IMG/VR virus record: IMGVR_UViG_3300037961_003616
Location: 1-24,424 of that record
Source: a virus
Direction: 5' to 3' (one strand)
Length of the DNA: 24,424 bases
This document shows positions 16,401 through 24,000 of this stretch, in pieces. A program made the position numbers and the translations under genes. Every line of letters begins with the position of its first letter. Positions within the stretch are counted from its first letter, which is position 1. The notes beneath the pieces were generated by a model. It did no database searches and was not told the origin of the DNA. It was given only the letters and a program-made list of their open reading frames with translations.

Positions 16401-19400
16401 ACAATCATGCTGGAACAGGAACAACCCAAGCAATTGGAATTGTTACCGCAACTATCGCTGGCATTGGAACTACAGATAAACTTCCAGAGAGTGTTTATGC
16501 AATTAAAGTAGATGATATTTCAATTCGAGTTGCAGGTAGTGCAGAAGACGCTCTCAAGACCATAGCAGTTCCTTTAACACTTTCTTCCGTTGGAATAGGA
16601 ACATCTCATTCCTTTGTATCTAAGAAACAAAATTCTAGAGCAATGCTTTCTATTGATAATGTTATTCAGTCTCCGATTGTCTCCACTGCAGTTACATCAT
16701 CTTTATCTGAGGAATTTAAAGTAACTGAAAATACTTTGACTGTAAGTGGTATAACGTCAATCTTTGGTGGAGATTTGCTTGAGATTGGTAATGAGATTGT
16801 AAAAGTTGAAGCAGTTGGAGTTGGAAGCACCAATATTTTAAGAGTTAGAAGACCTTGGATGGGGACAGGCGTTTCCACTCATTCTAGTGGAGAATTGATA
16901 ACTAAGGTTCAAGGCGATTATAATATTGTCAAAAATAAAGTCAATTTTGTAACAGCGCCATTTGGATTAACTCCGATTGGTACTACTACTGGAAGTCCAG
17001 ACGAAGTAGATTATATTGGCATTGGAACGTTCTCCACGTTTACTGGAAGAACCTTTATGAGGTCTGGAATACCAGATACTACCACAGAACCATATGCAAA
17101 TAATTATGTTTTTGATGACGTATCATCACAATTTACTGGATTCAATACGGCGTTTAACTTGAAGTCAAGTGGTTCAAACGCAACTGGATTCTCCACAGAT
17201 AATGCAATTATTCTGGTCAATCAAATATTCCAGGGACCACAGTCTGCACATAAGACTGGAGATTATACTCTTGCAGAAACCTCTGGTATTACCAGTGCAA
17301 ACTTCACCGGAACAATTTCTTCAATAACGTCTGATGTCAGTGGTTCAAATGTTCCTATTGGAGGAGTTATTATTTCCGTTGGTTCTACTGAAGGATTTGG
17401 ATATCAACCACTGGTTGCTGCTGGAGGAACTGCTACTGTATCTGGTCTTGGAACTATTACTTCCATTAGTATTGGAAATAGTGGTTCTGGATATAGAGCA
17501 GGAATTCAAACGGTTGTAAATGTTGGAATTGCAACGTCTAGCACTGGAATTCCTAACATTGAATTTATTGGTACTGCTGCTATTAGTGGTGGACATATTG
17601 TGAGTGTTGCTATCACTAACCCAGGAACTGGATATACATCCACAAATCCACCAGTTGTTATCTTTGATGATCCATTATCTTATTCCAATATTCCCCTTGT
17701 CTATAGTTCTTCCTCTAATTCTGGTTTGGGAAGTCAAGCAACTGCTAATATCGTAGTCGGACAAGGTTCTAGTGTCATTGAGTTCTCTATTGAAAATAGT
17801 GGTTATGCATACGGACAGGGAGAAGTCTTGACTGTATCAATTGGTGGACCTACTGGAATTCCAACTAATCCCACATTATCATTTGAAGAATTCCAGATTA
17901 GTGTCCAAAACACTTATTCTGATAGTTTCTCTGGATGGTCTGTTGGTAATTTGTTGGTCATTGATAATATTGATAATTTGTTTAATGGATCAAGAAAATC
18001 ATTCCCAATTAAAGTTGGATTACAGCAAAAGACAATTAGATCTGCAGTTGGTTCTTTAGTTGATGTTGAAGCAACTCTTCTGATTTTTATTAATGATGTT
18101 CTTCAGGTTCCTGGAAAAGGTTACACTTTCGATGGTGGCAGTTTTATCAATTTCACAGAGGCACCAAAAGCAGGAGACACTTCAAAGATTCTCTTCTATC
18201 AAGGATCTTCTTCCGTGGACGTTCTTGATGTTGACGTGCTGGAATCTATTAAGACGGGAGACACCGTTACATTAAACAGTGATGATTTCACTTTCCAACA
18301 GGATTCTAGAATCGTTCATAATGTTAATTCCACCGATACTGTTGATACTAACTTATACTCTGGTCCAGGAATTACAACTGATGACACGTTTACTAGACCA
18401 GTCAAATGGTGCAGACAAACTGAAGATAAATTTGTAAATGGTGAGTTTGTTGCAAAAGATAGAATCATCTATGAGCCACTAATTCATCCAAATACGAGAA
18501 TTATTCAGTCTGTTGGTGTTGGTTCTACATTCATCTTTGTTGAAAATGTAAGAACATTCTTCGATAATGCAAAAGAAAATACGACTGATAATAAGCACAT
18601 TAGAATAACATCTCAAGATGCTATTGTCGGTGCTTCTGCAACCGCAGTTGTATCTGGATTGGGAACTATCAGTTCTATTTCTATTACTGGAAGTGGAATT
18701 GGATATACTTTTACTCCTTCCATAACTATTGCAAATCCAGTTGGATTGGGAACAACGCAAAGAGCATCGGCAGATGTAACTATTTCTGGAGTTGGAACGG
18801 TTTCTGCAATAACTGTTTCTTCGCCAGGAACTGGATATACAACCACAAATCCACCAGTGGTCTTGATTGAAAAACCAAGAACTCCTGTCGAAGAAATCAA
18901 GACAGTAACTTACACGGGTGACTTTGGAATTATTTCAGGTGTTTCCACAACTTCTGTTGGTGTTGCTTCTACTGGTATTGTATTTGACCTTGTTATTCCA
19001 AGTGATTCTCTATTCAGAGATTCTACTATCGTTGGAACTGCAATTACAGTAAGTGGAATTCAAACTGGATACTACTTTGTCACATCTAAAACAAACCTTG
19101 GTTTTGGAGTAACATCCTTGAAACAAGATAACAGTGTTGTTGGTGTTGGTTCAACCTTCCTTGATAACATTTATGAAGTTGCTGCTGTTTCTATAGCACA
19201 AACTGCGGTTCAAGGTATCGGCATTACATATGTCGCCCAGGTCACAGTTAGTGTTGAAAACTTTAATGGTCTTGTTGGAACAGGACATAGCAACTTCTTC
19301 GGTGAGTATAGTTGGGGTAGAATTTCTGTTCCAACAAGAACTGATGCAAATGTCTTTACGGCATATAATACTGGATTGGTTGGTGTTTCTACATCTCCAA

Positions 19401-19444
19401 TCGTTGAGAGATTTGACCCCCTCAAGTATTCAAATTATAACTAA
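7472..19444 (+). CDS. 7: Giant gp7-like baseplate/tail structural protein (3990 aa)
   Basis: One uninterrupted frame of 3990 codons sits in the gp7 position, between gp6 and gp8. Residues about 16-60 and 180-230 match the C-terminal part of T4 gp7 (1032 aa); the clearest piece is DFYTSKGTDQSFEILFRALY against DFYSTKGIEASYKFLFKVLY (T4, from memory). The rest has no T4 counterpart and is a mosaic. It contains RG-x-x-G turn repeats (about 92-152, 320-385, 1546-1605, 3098-3165) and H-x-x-x-x-G-D/E strand repeats (near 585, 808, 917, 1482, 1660, 1772, 1825, 2960). It also has GSGY-x-x-x-P-P-x-V repeats (about 712-786, 1028-1140, 2064-2175, 3321-3400, 3724-3803), a YHYH-like domain (about 1175-1345) and three units at 2569-2897. 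Many GIGT/VGVGS turns occur. The C-terminus is GEYSWGRISV...FDPLKYSNYN. No signal peptide, protease or coiled coil is apparent. It probably forms the wedge arm and an outer beta-rich extension. Large ORFs here occur in other cyanomyoviruses (recall). Confidence 0.85.
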   Translation: MLESRIKISSVVANQLPEFVREEFPLVGEFLSQYYLSLEGQGSTLDILQNIDQYVKVDNLANLVDSTELTADVEFIDDTITVKSTYGFPKSYGLIKIGSEIITYTGITSTTFTGCIRGFSGVTSYQGSNTPDELVFEDTDIAEHKSGSTVTNLSILFLKQFLRKVKNQITPGFEDRKLYSGLDERIFLKQSNDFYTSKGTDQSFEILFRALYGEDVEVIKPRDYLFIPSSAEFRVSKDLVVEVLEGDPNDLENRTLFQDETDEYPGASGSINKVEKIVRDGKVYYILSLDFDYDKDINVRGSIFGTFSIHANTKVITPVSADDTTIDVDSTVGFPNSGTLIASYSDGSSIEITYKSKSLTQFYECSGISRSIESAQNLRIDAFAYALTDPNNIDSKVKVRVTGVISDLNLYEYSRYYEPGDIVANKNLGISLDSTFGNSWFFNVATRYKIKTIEVIDNINFTYKITTIDEHGFSIGNFAKLIFNSGVTVETNIISILNKDSFVIGGQGQLQLAGLQSIERKISKSDSTEYPSSSVYATNVQNVYADRESIHIASSSIPSYLNEPLDTTDRSIKFSGTFNGLDITFADHGFQTGDAVTYIPESSTNTLNIDEGSYFVKRIDSNTIRLSNSRPNISNGTFITLKGTVTNSVLRYTNFVNQELDSQKIIRKLVDPVTDTETHTTDPGPTGILVNGVEILNYKSNDSIFYGSIQDVEVVSKGEDYDIINPPILQTNDSVGAGFSAFCGITGSLGKIDVLDPGFDYVTIPTIRITGGSGKGAVAQPILKSISHSVSFNSIQDAGLVDLTNNTISFSEFHKFRDGELVIYKTDGQTAVGGLSTDSQYFASIQDAYKVKLHKTYDDAISASNAIDLTGFGAGNHSLRCANSKNIISSISVTNPGSGYKNKRTTATSTGISTSLNTITLKSHGYKSGEVIKYTSGTTAIGGLSDGSYYVTKIDTDNIKLSQVGVGSTSPEFYYANEEYINLTSSGSGTQTFNYLPITVEIKGEIGVSTLTGQNFNAQLQPIFRGEIESVFVEDGGVGYGSSEILNYNKQPSHTLSSGSGAQLKPIVSRGKITQVLILNSGTGYNSPPTLKVDGSGNGAVLVPVVTNGVITEVKVNNSGFNYLEKDTTITVDEAGDGGLFKFNPKTWTVNIFERLFDNNQISDDDGVIFNGTNSAYGLQYTHVYSPRKLRRSILGTKIVNGEETFVTDLRLQNGREIVSDTHSPIIGYAYDGNPIYGPYGYSNIDGGLPKLLKSGYVLSPSSDRPNPLDANGNEIYPNGFFVNDYVYDGSGDLDEYNGRFCKTPEFPNGIYAYFTTINTTAVDSSGPFQNYRKPEFPYFIGNKYKSSPIKYNFDNSSNQDTFDLNATSLSRNTTPYGVLQDNTEYDFVVDSNKIHKQNTIIKSTTKGGVEFVGINSGGSLYRIGDQIVFDDNKTDGFGASAEVSRIGGQRINNISVAKTTVSNVEFYPLDGTSQFIGFATSPHNLVNYDRVSLSGVSTDANIDGRFFLVGVSTEKLNLALDVQDASTTGIVTYFNVTGDLTFPRVRENDILGIGTETIKVLNVDELSSRIRVERSHNGTVSSAHTGSTTITESPRKFGINFTGINRAARFDYSRELYFDPRETVGLGTIAGVGIGSTLIFANPGAGISNINIPTKALYLPDHRLKTGDTLTYLSNQGTTLGVSTDGINTFSLTNGQTVYAGKISNDLIGIATAKIGIGSTGSFVGLNSSVYVNTLFFTGIGTGEKHSLKTNPENTLTANVDKNSVTVTAGSTHGLQFNDQVFLSVLPGITTTISVAYNDYHRRLVIDPRSFTASDVDITNNTLTIPNHNLTRGQKVIHTATTPAAGLLDNKIYYVFVVDRNKIKLCETTTDIERVFPIVVDITGTSSGTISKVNPPIAIEKNKTIEFDLSDSSLSFTNNSISYSAFDFGIFYDRELKNQFYSSTVSDEFEVIKTGPVGLSTLAKLSLKVNDNLPNVLYYGAVPINLDLNTNVKKEIFSDSENIKNCSELVVVDNPLTGNRNFVTGIGTTTFSFSIFDAPNESEYDPTNSELTYTTNSTTAYGAIDGISMLSKGRNYSVLPEITEIKTVLGKDAILSPQGYNIGRINKVDIQDIGFEYSADNTLRPQAELPQILKLNTLNSFDSIGITSVGQNYVFAPNLIVIDNVTKKVISDVDLNYELGDDTVTISRNTFSLNDVTPTIIPTNNTNGVSITNVVFDSATKDVTVSLGSSYSSLADFPFAVGETILIENVSVGIGTTAKGYNSSRYNYSLFEVTQTDPNIGGADGTVTYNLSEYLASGEIPGTYDALNSVGKIIPSKHFPIFDISLKTTNFNKGETVFSPSSSGVVNSWNPKTGFLKVSTAKPFKVSEHITGSSSKTVARVTETILFNNFFKINDSSIVEKGWLTDTGFLNNNLQRLHDNDYYQYFSYSIKSKVDYSKWDNAVSSLNHTAGFKKFSDLIVESKDSNDVGISTTQDESTVIGIADFISEIDLNCVNDFDLATELTLEVDTTIASNEIVFKSSTLQDYIESVGNRVLMIDDLSPQFNDKPREERFNSVDLFNIDDARTKKYFALIDDVRFTDEKQLSIITIVRDHNGIAYLNEYGDIPTFDNLGTFEFNILGSEGQLLFYPTKYQFNDYNVSLISYNIEDSTAGIGSTSFGDTVNIASSTATVALGATAATTIVGIASTYRASKLLVQYCATDNSYFEFDELTVIHDGTTADLLEYGQIVSESGGASPGIGTYNAYLSGSNVNIDITPNVALASTFTVNTIRVSIADTSSVGVGTYTMNTARLNSTITSIASTSSPVATAVAQYTSDDFDCAHYIVTVEDKTNSQYQISEINLVSDSRDAYISEFGNLETSSSIGAFDAQLSGGNTELTFTPIASADVEVRVFQKALRLVDTDNTNTSIDLTNASILTGNGNYTGTDSDVKREFELTHTQLPIFERYFVGSASTVVDTTNNLIKIPNHFFVTGEELTYNHAGTGTTQAIGIVTATIAGIGTTDKLPESVYAIKVDDISIRVAGSAEDALKTIAVPLTLSSVGIGTSHSFVSKKQNSRAMLSIDNVIQSPIVSTAVTSSLSEEFKVTENTLTVSGITSIFGGDLLEIGNEIVKVEAVGVGSTNILRVRRPWMGTGVSTHSSGELITKVQGDYNIVKNKVNFVTAPFGLTPIGTTTGSPDEVDYIGIGTFSTFTGRTFMRSGIPDTTTEPYANNYVFDDVSSQFTGFNTAFNLKSSGSNATGFSTDNAIILVNQIFQGPQSAHKTGDYTLAETSGITSANFTGTISSITSDVSGSNVPIGGVIISVGSTEGFGYQPLVAAGGTATVSGLGTITSISIGNSGSGYRAGIQTVVNVGIATSSTGIPNIEFIGTAAISGGHIVSVAITNPGTGYTSTNPPVVIFDDPLSYSNIPLVYSSSSNSGLGSQATANIVVGQGSSVIEFSIENSGYAYGQGEVLTVSIGGPTGIPTNPTLSFEEFQISVQNTYSDSFSGWSVGNLLVIDNIDNLFNGSRKSFPIKVGLQQKTIRSAVGSLVDVEATLLIFINDVLQVPGKGYTFDGGSFINFTEAPKAGDTSKILFYQGSSSVDVLDVDVLESIKTGDTVTLNSDDFTFQQDSRIVHNVNSTDTVDTNLYSGPGITTDDTFTRPVKWCRQTEDKFVNGEFVAKDRIIYEPLIHPNTRIIQSVGVGSTFIFVENVRTFFDNAKENTTDNKHIRITSQDAIVGASATAVVSGLGTISSISITGSGIGYTFTPSITIANPVGLGTTQRASADVTISGVGTVSAITVSSPGTGYTTTNPPVVLIEKPRTPVEEIKTVTYTGDFGIISGVSTTSVGVASTGIVFDLVIPSDSLFRDSTIVGTAITVSGIQTGYYFVTSKTNLGFGVTSLKQDNSVVGVGSTFLDNIYEVAAVSIAQTAVQGIGITYVAQVTVSVENFNGLVGTGHSNFFGEYSWGRISVPTRTDANVFTAYNTGLVGVSTSPIVERFDPLKYSNYN
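10994..11506 (+). other. YHYH-like domain inside the giant protein
   Basis: Residues about 1175-1345 contain GYAYDGNPIYGPYGY (1228-1242) and, 50 residues on, LDEYNGRFCKTPEFPNGIYA (1294-1313), the two blocks I associate with the YHYH domain family (Pfam, from recall). In other proteins this domain is extracellular, of uncertain function. It is flanked by GSGY-type repeats, so it appears inserted as a module. Confidence 0.7.
15176..16162 (+). repeat. Three diverged protein-level tandem units in the giant protein
   Basis: Units at 15176-15412, 15548-15799 and 15935-16162 start 372 and 387 bases apart, i.e. a period of about 124-129 residues. Each has a D-rich turn and E-Y/F-G motif (AYLNEYGDI, ADLLEYGQI, AYISEFGNL), then a strand pair (LGTFEFNILGSEGQLLFYP, GIGTYNAYLSGSNVNIDITP, IGAFDAQLSGGNTELTFTP). 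DNA similarity is low, so the duplication is old. Confidence 0.75.
17431..18880 (+). repeat. Pair of long GSGY-type repeat blocks
   Basis: Two blocks, about 17431-17672 and 18640-18880, are similar along their length. Each begins T-x-V-SGLGTI-T/S-SISI, has two GSGY/GTGY turns and ends with STNPPVVIFD or TTNPPVVLIE. They are the least diverged of the repeats in this gene at DNA level, suggesting a later duplication than the other copies. Confidence 0.7.
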
Positions 19445-19454
19445 TAAATAAATA
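19441..19454 (+). promoter_or_regulatory. T4-type late promoter before gp8
   Basis: CTAATAAATAAATA is identical to 5122-5135 and again contains the preceding stop codon (TAA 19442-19444). It lies 16-29 bases before the gp8 start, and would let gp8 and the following gene be transcribed independently of the 12-kb gene before them. Confidence 0.65.
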
Positions 19455-19469
19455 AAAAAACTCGCAAAA

Positions 19470-21029
19470 ATGTCTGCAATTATAACTGATCAGTTAAGGA
19501 TTTTAAATGCGAAGAATTTTGTAGCAGCAGCGACCTCATCCACAAACTCTTATTATTCGTTTGTTGGTTTGCCAAACGCTACTGATTATTCTTCAACTTG
19601 GAACAATAATCCTCCTGCTCCTAAGGACTCCTTTGAGCAAGAAAATGATTATTGGGATACGATGGTTGCTGTGAAGAAAATTGGTGGGAGTGATGTTAAT
19701 CAGGTAATTAGAAAAGTTACCTGGAAATCTGGCACTACTTATGACATGTATCGCCATGATATAAGCAGAACGAACACGTCAAAACCATCTGGTGCAACAA
19801 GTTTATATTCTGCAAATTATTATGTTGTAAATGAAGATTTTAAAGTTTATATTTGCTTAAATAACGGAACAGATCCAGAAAATACAACTGGGAAACCATC
19901 TTTAGATCAACCAACATTTACTGATCTAGAACCAAGAACTGCTGGTGACAGTGGAGACGGATATATTTGGAAATATCTTTATACAATTAAACCAAGTGAC
20001 ATTGTAAAGTTTGATTCTACAAACTTTATGCCAGTTCCAAGAGATTGGGAGTCAAATACAACTGACGCGGCAGTTAGAAATAATGCAGCATCAAGTGGGC
20101 AATTAAAGATTGTCACAGTTACTAATAGAGGTGCAGGTATTGGCACTGCAAATAGAACTTATACTGGAGTTCCTATTAAAGGAGATGGTTCTGGTGCAGA
20201 GGCAACTATCGTTATCAATAATGACTCTAAAGTAGAATCTGTAACGATTTCCAAGGGCGGTTCAAATTATACTTTTGGAACAGTTGATCTTGTTGCAGGA
20301 AATGTTCCTACTGGAACCACTGCTCCAGTGTTTAATGTAATTATTCCCCCTCATGGAGGACATGGGGCAGATATTTACAGAGAACTTGGAGCACATAATG
20401 TTCTGATTTATTCTAGAATTGAGAATGATGTTGAAAATCCAGACTTTATTACTGGAAACCAGATTGCTAGAGTTGGACTTATTGAAAATCCAGAGGCATT
20501 TAATTCTTCTGCGGTGCTGACTTTAGAAAAGGGTAGCGCATCTTTCGCACTGAAATTAGTAGGTGCTGGATATAGTACTGCAACATTTACTCCCGACTCG
20601 GAGATCATTCAGACTGTCGGACTTGGTTCTACTTCTGTTGGTAGGGTAATTTCTTATGACCAAAATACTGGAGTATTAAAATTCTGGCAAGATAAGAGTC
20701 TTGCTGGTTTTAACACCGATGGTTCATTAAAAGTAAGTCCAAAGTATGGATTTAACTTGCATAGATTCACTGCAAACCCAGATTATGCAAATAGTGGTAC
20801 TGTAAATATTGTTGGTGGAAGCGTAACTTTAGGTATTGATACTAACTTTACGGGTCTCTCTACCTCAATAAATAATAGGACGTATTACCTTGGGAACTCT
20901 TTTACCCAGGGGGTTGCTAATCCAGAAGTTAAAAAATATTCTGGAAATATAATCTATGTGGATAATAGACCTTCAATCACAAGGTCAACTAATCAAAAAG
21001 AAGATATCAAAGTCATTTTGCAATTCTAA
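19470..21029 (+). CDS. 8: Baseplate wedge subunit gp8
   Basis: The 519-residue product matches T4 gp8 (334 aa) at both ends. T4 gp8 is a wedge subunit that dimerises and joins the gp7/gp10 arm of the baseplate. SGDGYIWKYLYTIKPSD (161-177) corresponds to GDGYVWEYLFEIPPD of T4, and the last residues IYVDNRPSITRSTNQKEDIK...LQF correspond to IYMENRPPIIMAMDQTEEIN...FTF. Between about residues 212 and 275 lies a GSG-type repeat segment (VTVTNRGAGIG, SVTISKGGSNYTFG) of the same sort as in the giant protein and absent from T4 gp8, which explains part of the extra length. IIPPHGGHGADIYRELGAHN (291-310) is a second block without an obvious T4 match. It starts after a late-promoter box and has no clear Shine-Dalgarno. 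Confidence 0.9.
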   Translation: MSAIITDQLRILNAKNFVAAATSSTNSYYSFVGLPNATDYSSTWNNNPPAPKDSFEQENDYWDTMVAVKKIGGSDVNQVIRKVTWKSGTTYDMYRHDISRTNTSKPSGATSLYSANYYVVNEDFKVYICLNNGTDPENTTGKPSLDQPTFTDLEPRTAGDSGDGYIWKYLYTIKPSDIVKFDSTNFMPVPRDWESNTTDAAVRNNAASSGQLKIVTVTNRGAGIGTANRTYTGVPIKGDGSGAEATIVINNDSKVESVTISKGGSNYTFGTVDLVAGNVPTGTTAPVFNVIIPPHGGHGADIYRELGAHNVLIYSRIENDVENPDFITGNQIARVGLIENPEAFNSSAVLTLEKGSASFALKLVGAGYSTATFTPDSEIIQTVGLGSTSVGRVISYDQNTGVLKFWQDKSLAGFNTDGSLKVSPKYGFNLHRFTANPDYANSGTVNIVGGSVTLGIDTNFTGLSTSINNRTYYLGNSFTQGVANPEVKKYSGNIIYVDNRPSITRSTNQKEDIKVILQF

Positions 21030-21035
21030 GGAATC

Positions 21036-24000
21036 ATGCCCCAGGAAACTAATCTCAATACCGCTCCATATTTTGACGATTTTGATCCTCAAAATAACTA
21101 TTACAAGGTTTTATTCAAACCAGGATATCCTGTTCAGGCTAGAGAATTAACAACTCTTCAATCGATTTTACAAGATCAAATTGAAAAGTTTGGCAATCAT
21201 GTCTTCAAAGAAGGAGATTCTGTAACGGGTGGTGGTGTTCGTTACAATAATTCTCTAAATTCTGTTCTTATTAACGAAGAATTTACTGGTCTTAGTGTAA
21301 CCAATTACATTAATGATTTAAATGATAAGATAATAGTCGGTTCTATTTCTGGTATTAGAGCAAAAGTAAAGGCACATTTAAACGTAAGTGCATTTCCTGG
21401 TAGACCATATACTTTATACGTAAACTATATTAGTTCTCCAGAAAGTGGAGATAATCAGGGATTTCTTGATGGAGAAACTTTAACTGTAGAAAGAGGTTTT
21501 TCTAATAGTCTCGTTTCTTTCCAAGATGGAGAATCTTTCGCTACTGTTGTTGCACAAAATGCAACTTCTCAAAGTTCTGCAGCAACTTTATCTTCAGGAG
21601 TTTATTTTGTCAGAGGATATTTCATCGAAATTCCTGAGCAAACAATTATTCTAGACCCATATAGCAGATTTCCATCATATAGGGTTGGTTTAGAAGTTTT
21701 TGAAGAGACCATTAATTCTGACATAGCTCCCGATCTTAACGATAACGCACAAGGATTTTCAAATTTCACTGCAGCAGGTGCAGATAGATTAAAAATACGA
21801 GCATATTTAACAAAAAGACCAATAGATGGAGTTAAATATGAGAACTTTATCGAATTGATGGAAGTTTCTAATGGCGAAATTAGTGCCATTAGAAAAGATA
21901 CGGAATATAACGAAATTGCAAAAGAATTTGCAAAAAGAACATATGATGAATCTGGGGATTATTATGTAAGAGAGCCATCTCTTCAAGTAAAAGAAACTTT
22001 AAACAATTTAAAAGGAAATAGAGGAGTTTTTGTCGAAGGACAAACAACATATAATGGAAATGCTCCTGCAGAAAGTCTGGGTACATATGTAATTAGTCCA
22101 AGTAAGGCATATGTTAAAGGATATGAGGTAGAAACGGTTAGTCCAACTTATGTGGACTTCCAAAAACCAAGAACCACAAAAACTCTTGAAAATCAAAGTA
22201 TTAATTATACAACCGGACCAACATATGCTCTTAATAGGGTAAGTGGTTCTCCAAGTATTGGTATTGCTACAAGTTATACCGTAAGTTTAAGAGATAATAG
22301 AATTGGTGGAACCAAAACTGCAGCTGCAGGTAAAGAAATTGGTTTAGCAAGAGTTTATGACTTTGCGTTGGAATCTGGTTCATACAGTGCCACCAACGCA
22401 GACGCAAATGTATGGGATGCTTCTTTGTTTGACATTCAAACATATACATCAATCACATTAAATCAAGATATTACGTTATCAACACCAACTCACATTAAAG
22501 GAAAGGCAAGTGGTGCCACTGGATTCTTAAGATACGGTGTTACTAATGCAGGAATTATCACTGCATATAACGTAAACGGCAGATTTTCTGTTGGGGAAGA
22601 ATTTGAATTTGATACTATAGCAAATACTAGAGTATCAACTGCAGTAACTGCACATAGTACAAAAGATGTTCAGTCAATCTTTGGTATCGTTGGTAGTGCA
22701 TCTACTTTCAATGCTGACGTTATTCAGAGTCCTTTAACAAACCTTGGTCAAGTTAATATCACCGGAAGAAGTGGTGGTATTAGCACGGTAACTAATACAG
22801 ATTTGTCTAAATTCTTTGTCGGTATTACTACTGTCGGAGATTTGGTATCTTATTCTGTTCCAGGACTTACTGTTCCAACGTTCTCTAAAGTTGAGTCTGT
22901 TTCTCAACATAGTCTGACCTTAACTGGAATTACGAGTGTAACTGATGTTTGTGACGGAGGTCTTCCAAGTTCCGATATCAATCCAAGTGATTTTACAATT
23001 TTATCTTCTAATTTCCAAGAGGGATTAGATAGAACTTTATTTACAGTTCTTCCAAAACAAAAAGTTGCTTCTGTTGATTTAACAGATTCTACTTTGACGA
23101 TTAGAAAGCAATTTGATGTTGACATTGCTTCCAACTCCACTGGTGCAGTTTCTTCTGGTTCTGCTTTAGAGACTTTCTTACCTTTTGATGAGGAAAGATA
23201 TGTTCTTATCAGAACTGATGGAACCACTGAGGCACTGAGTGCAGATAAGTTTGTATTTGGAAGTGGTGGAACAACTGTAACTATTAATGGTTTAGGTACT
23301 AATAGTCCTGCAAAGTTAATTGCTACTTTAAGAAAGACGGATGTAAAGTCTAAAATTAAGAATAGAAATAAAATAAAAACAATTACTGTTACAAAATCAA
23401 AATTACAACAGTCTGGTATTGGAGCAACCACTTCAAATGATGGTTTAACTTATGGTACTGGATATGGTACTAGAGTTCAAGACGAAGAGATTTGTCTACT
23501 TCTTCCAGATGTATTTAAAGTTCATGGAGTTTTTGAATCCTCAACCACTTCTGACGCAACTCTTCCAAAATTAACTTTAACCGCTATTTCTGGTCCTACA
23601 ACTAAAACTGGAGACCTTTTAGTAGGAGAAGAGTTTACGAGTAATAATAGCAAATTCGTCGGTGTTTATGTTGGGGCAGTTGATGATTTAAACGTAAATT
23701 ATATTCCACTAAATGGTAAAAATTTAGTTGCAGGAGAAGTAATTACGTTTAAAAATTCTGGAATTACTGCAACCATCTCTGTAGTTGAAAAAGGTGATAA
23801 CAACATTAGTGCTAACTTCACTTTTGACAATGGTCAAAGAGACACAATCTACGATTATTCTAGAATAGTTAGAAAACCCAATACCAAAGCTCCAGAGAAA
23901 AGACTTAAAATTGTATATGAATATGCAGATTTTTCTGCCTCTGATACAGGAGATATCACAACAGTCAACAGCTACGATGCTTTTGATTATTGTGATCTGC

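Noticed and set aside
17334-17519. Alternative-frame hydrophobic ORF inside the giant gene
   Set aside because: Leu/Val-rich text arises from reading Gly/Thr/Ser-rich repeats in the wrong frame, and the main frame is unbroken here.
7472-19444. Possibility that the 3990-codon frame is several genes or contains an intein
   Set aside because: There is no stop, no internal strong ribosome site with a new domain start that I could identify, and no intein splice motifs (such as Cys start with His-Asn end) were recognised.
22904-23431. Reverse-strand 175-codon frame opposite the DUF4815-type gene
   Set aside because: It lies wholly inside a well-supported plus-strand gene, has no ribosome site and reads as a hydrophobic, low-complexity shadow translation. 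The same applies to minus frames at 14296-14694 and 13408-13674.
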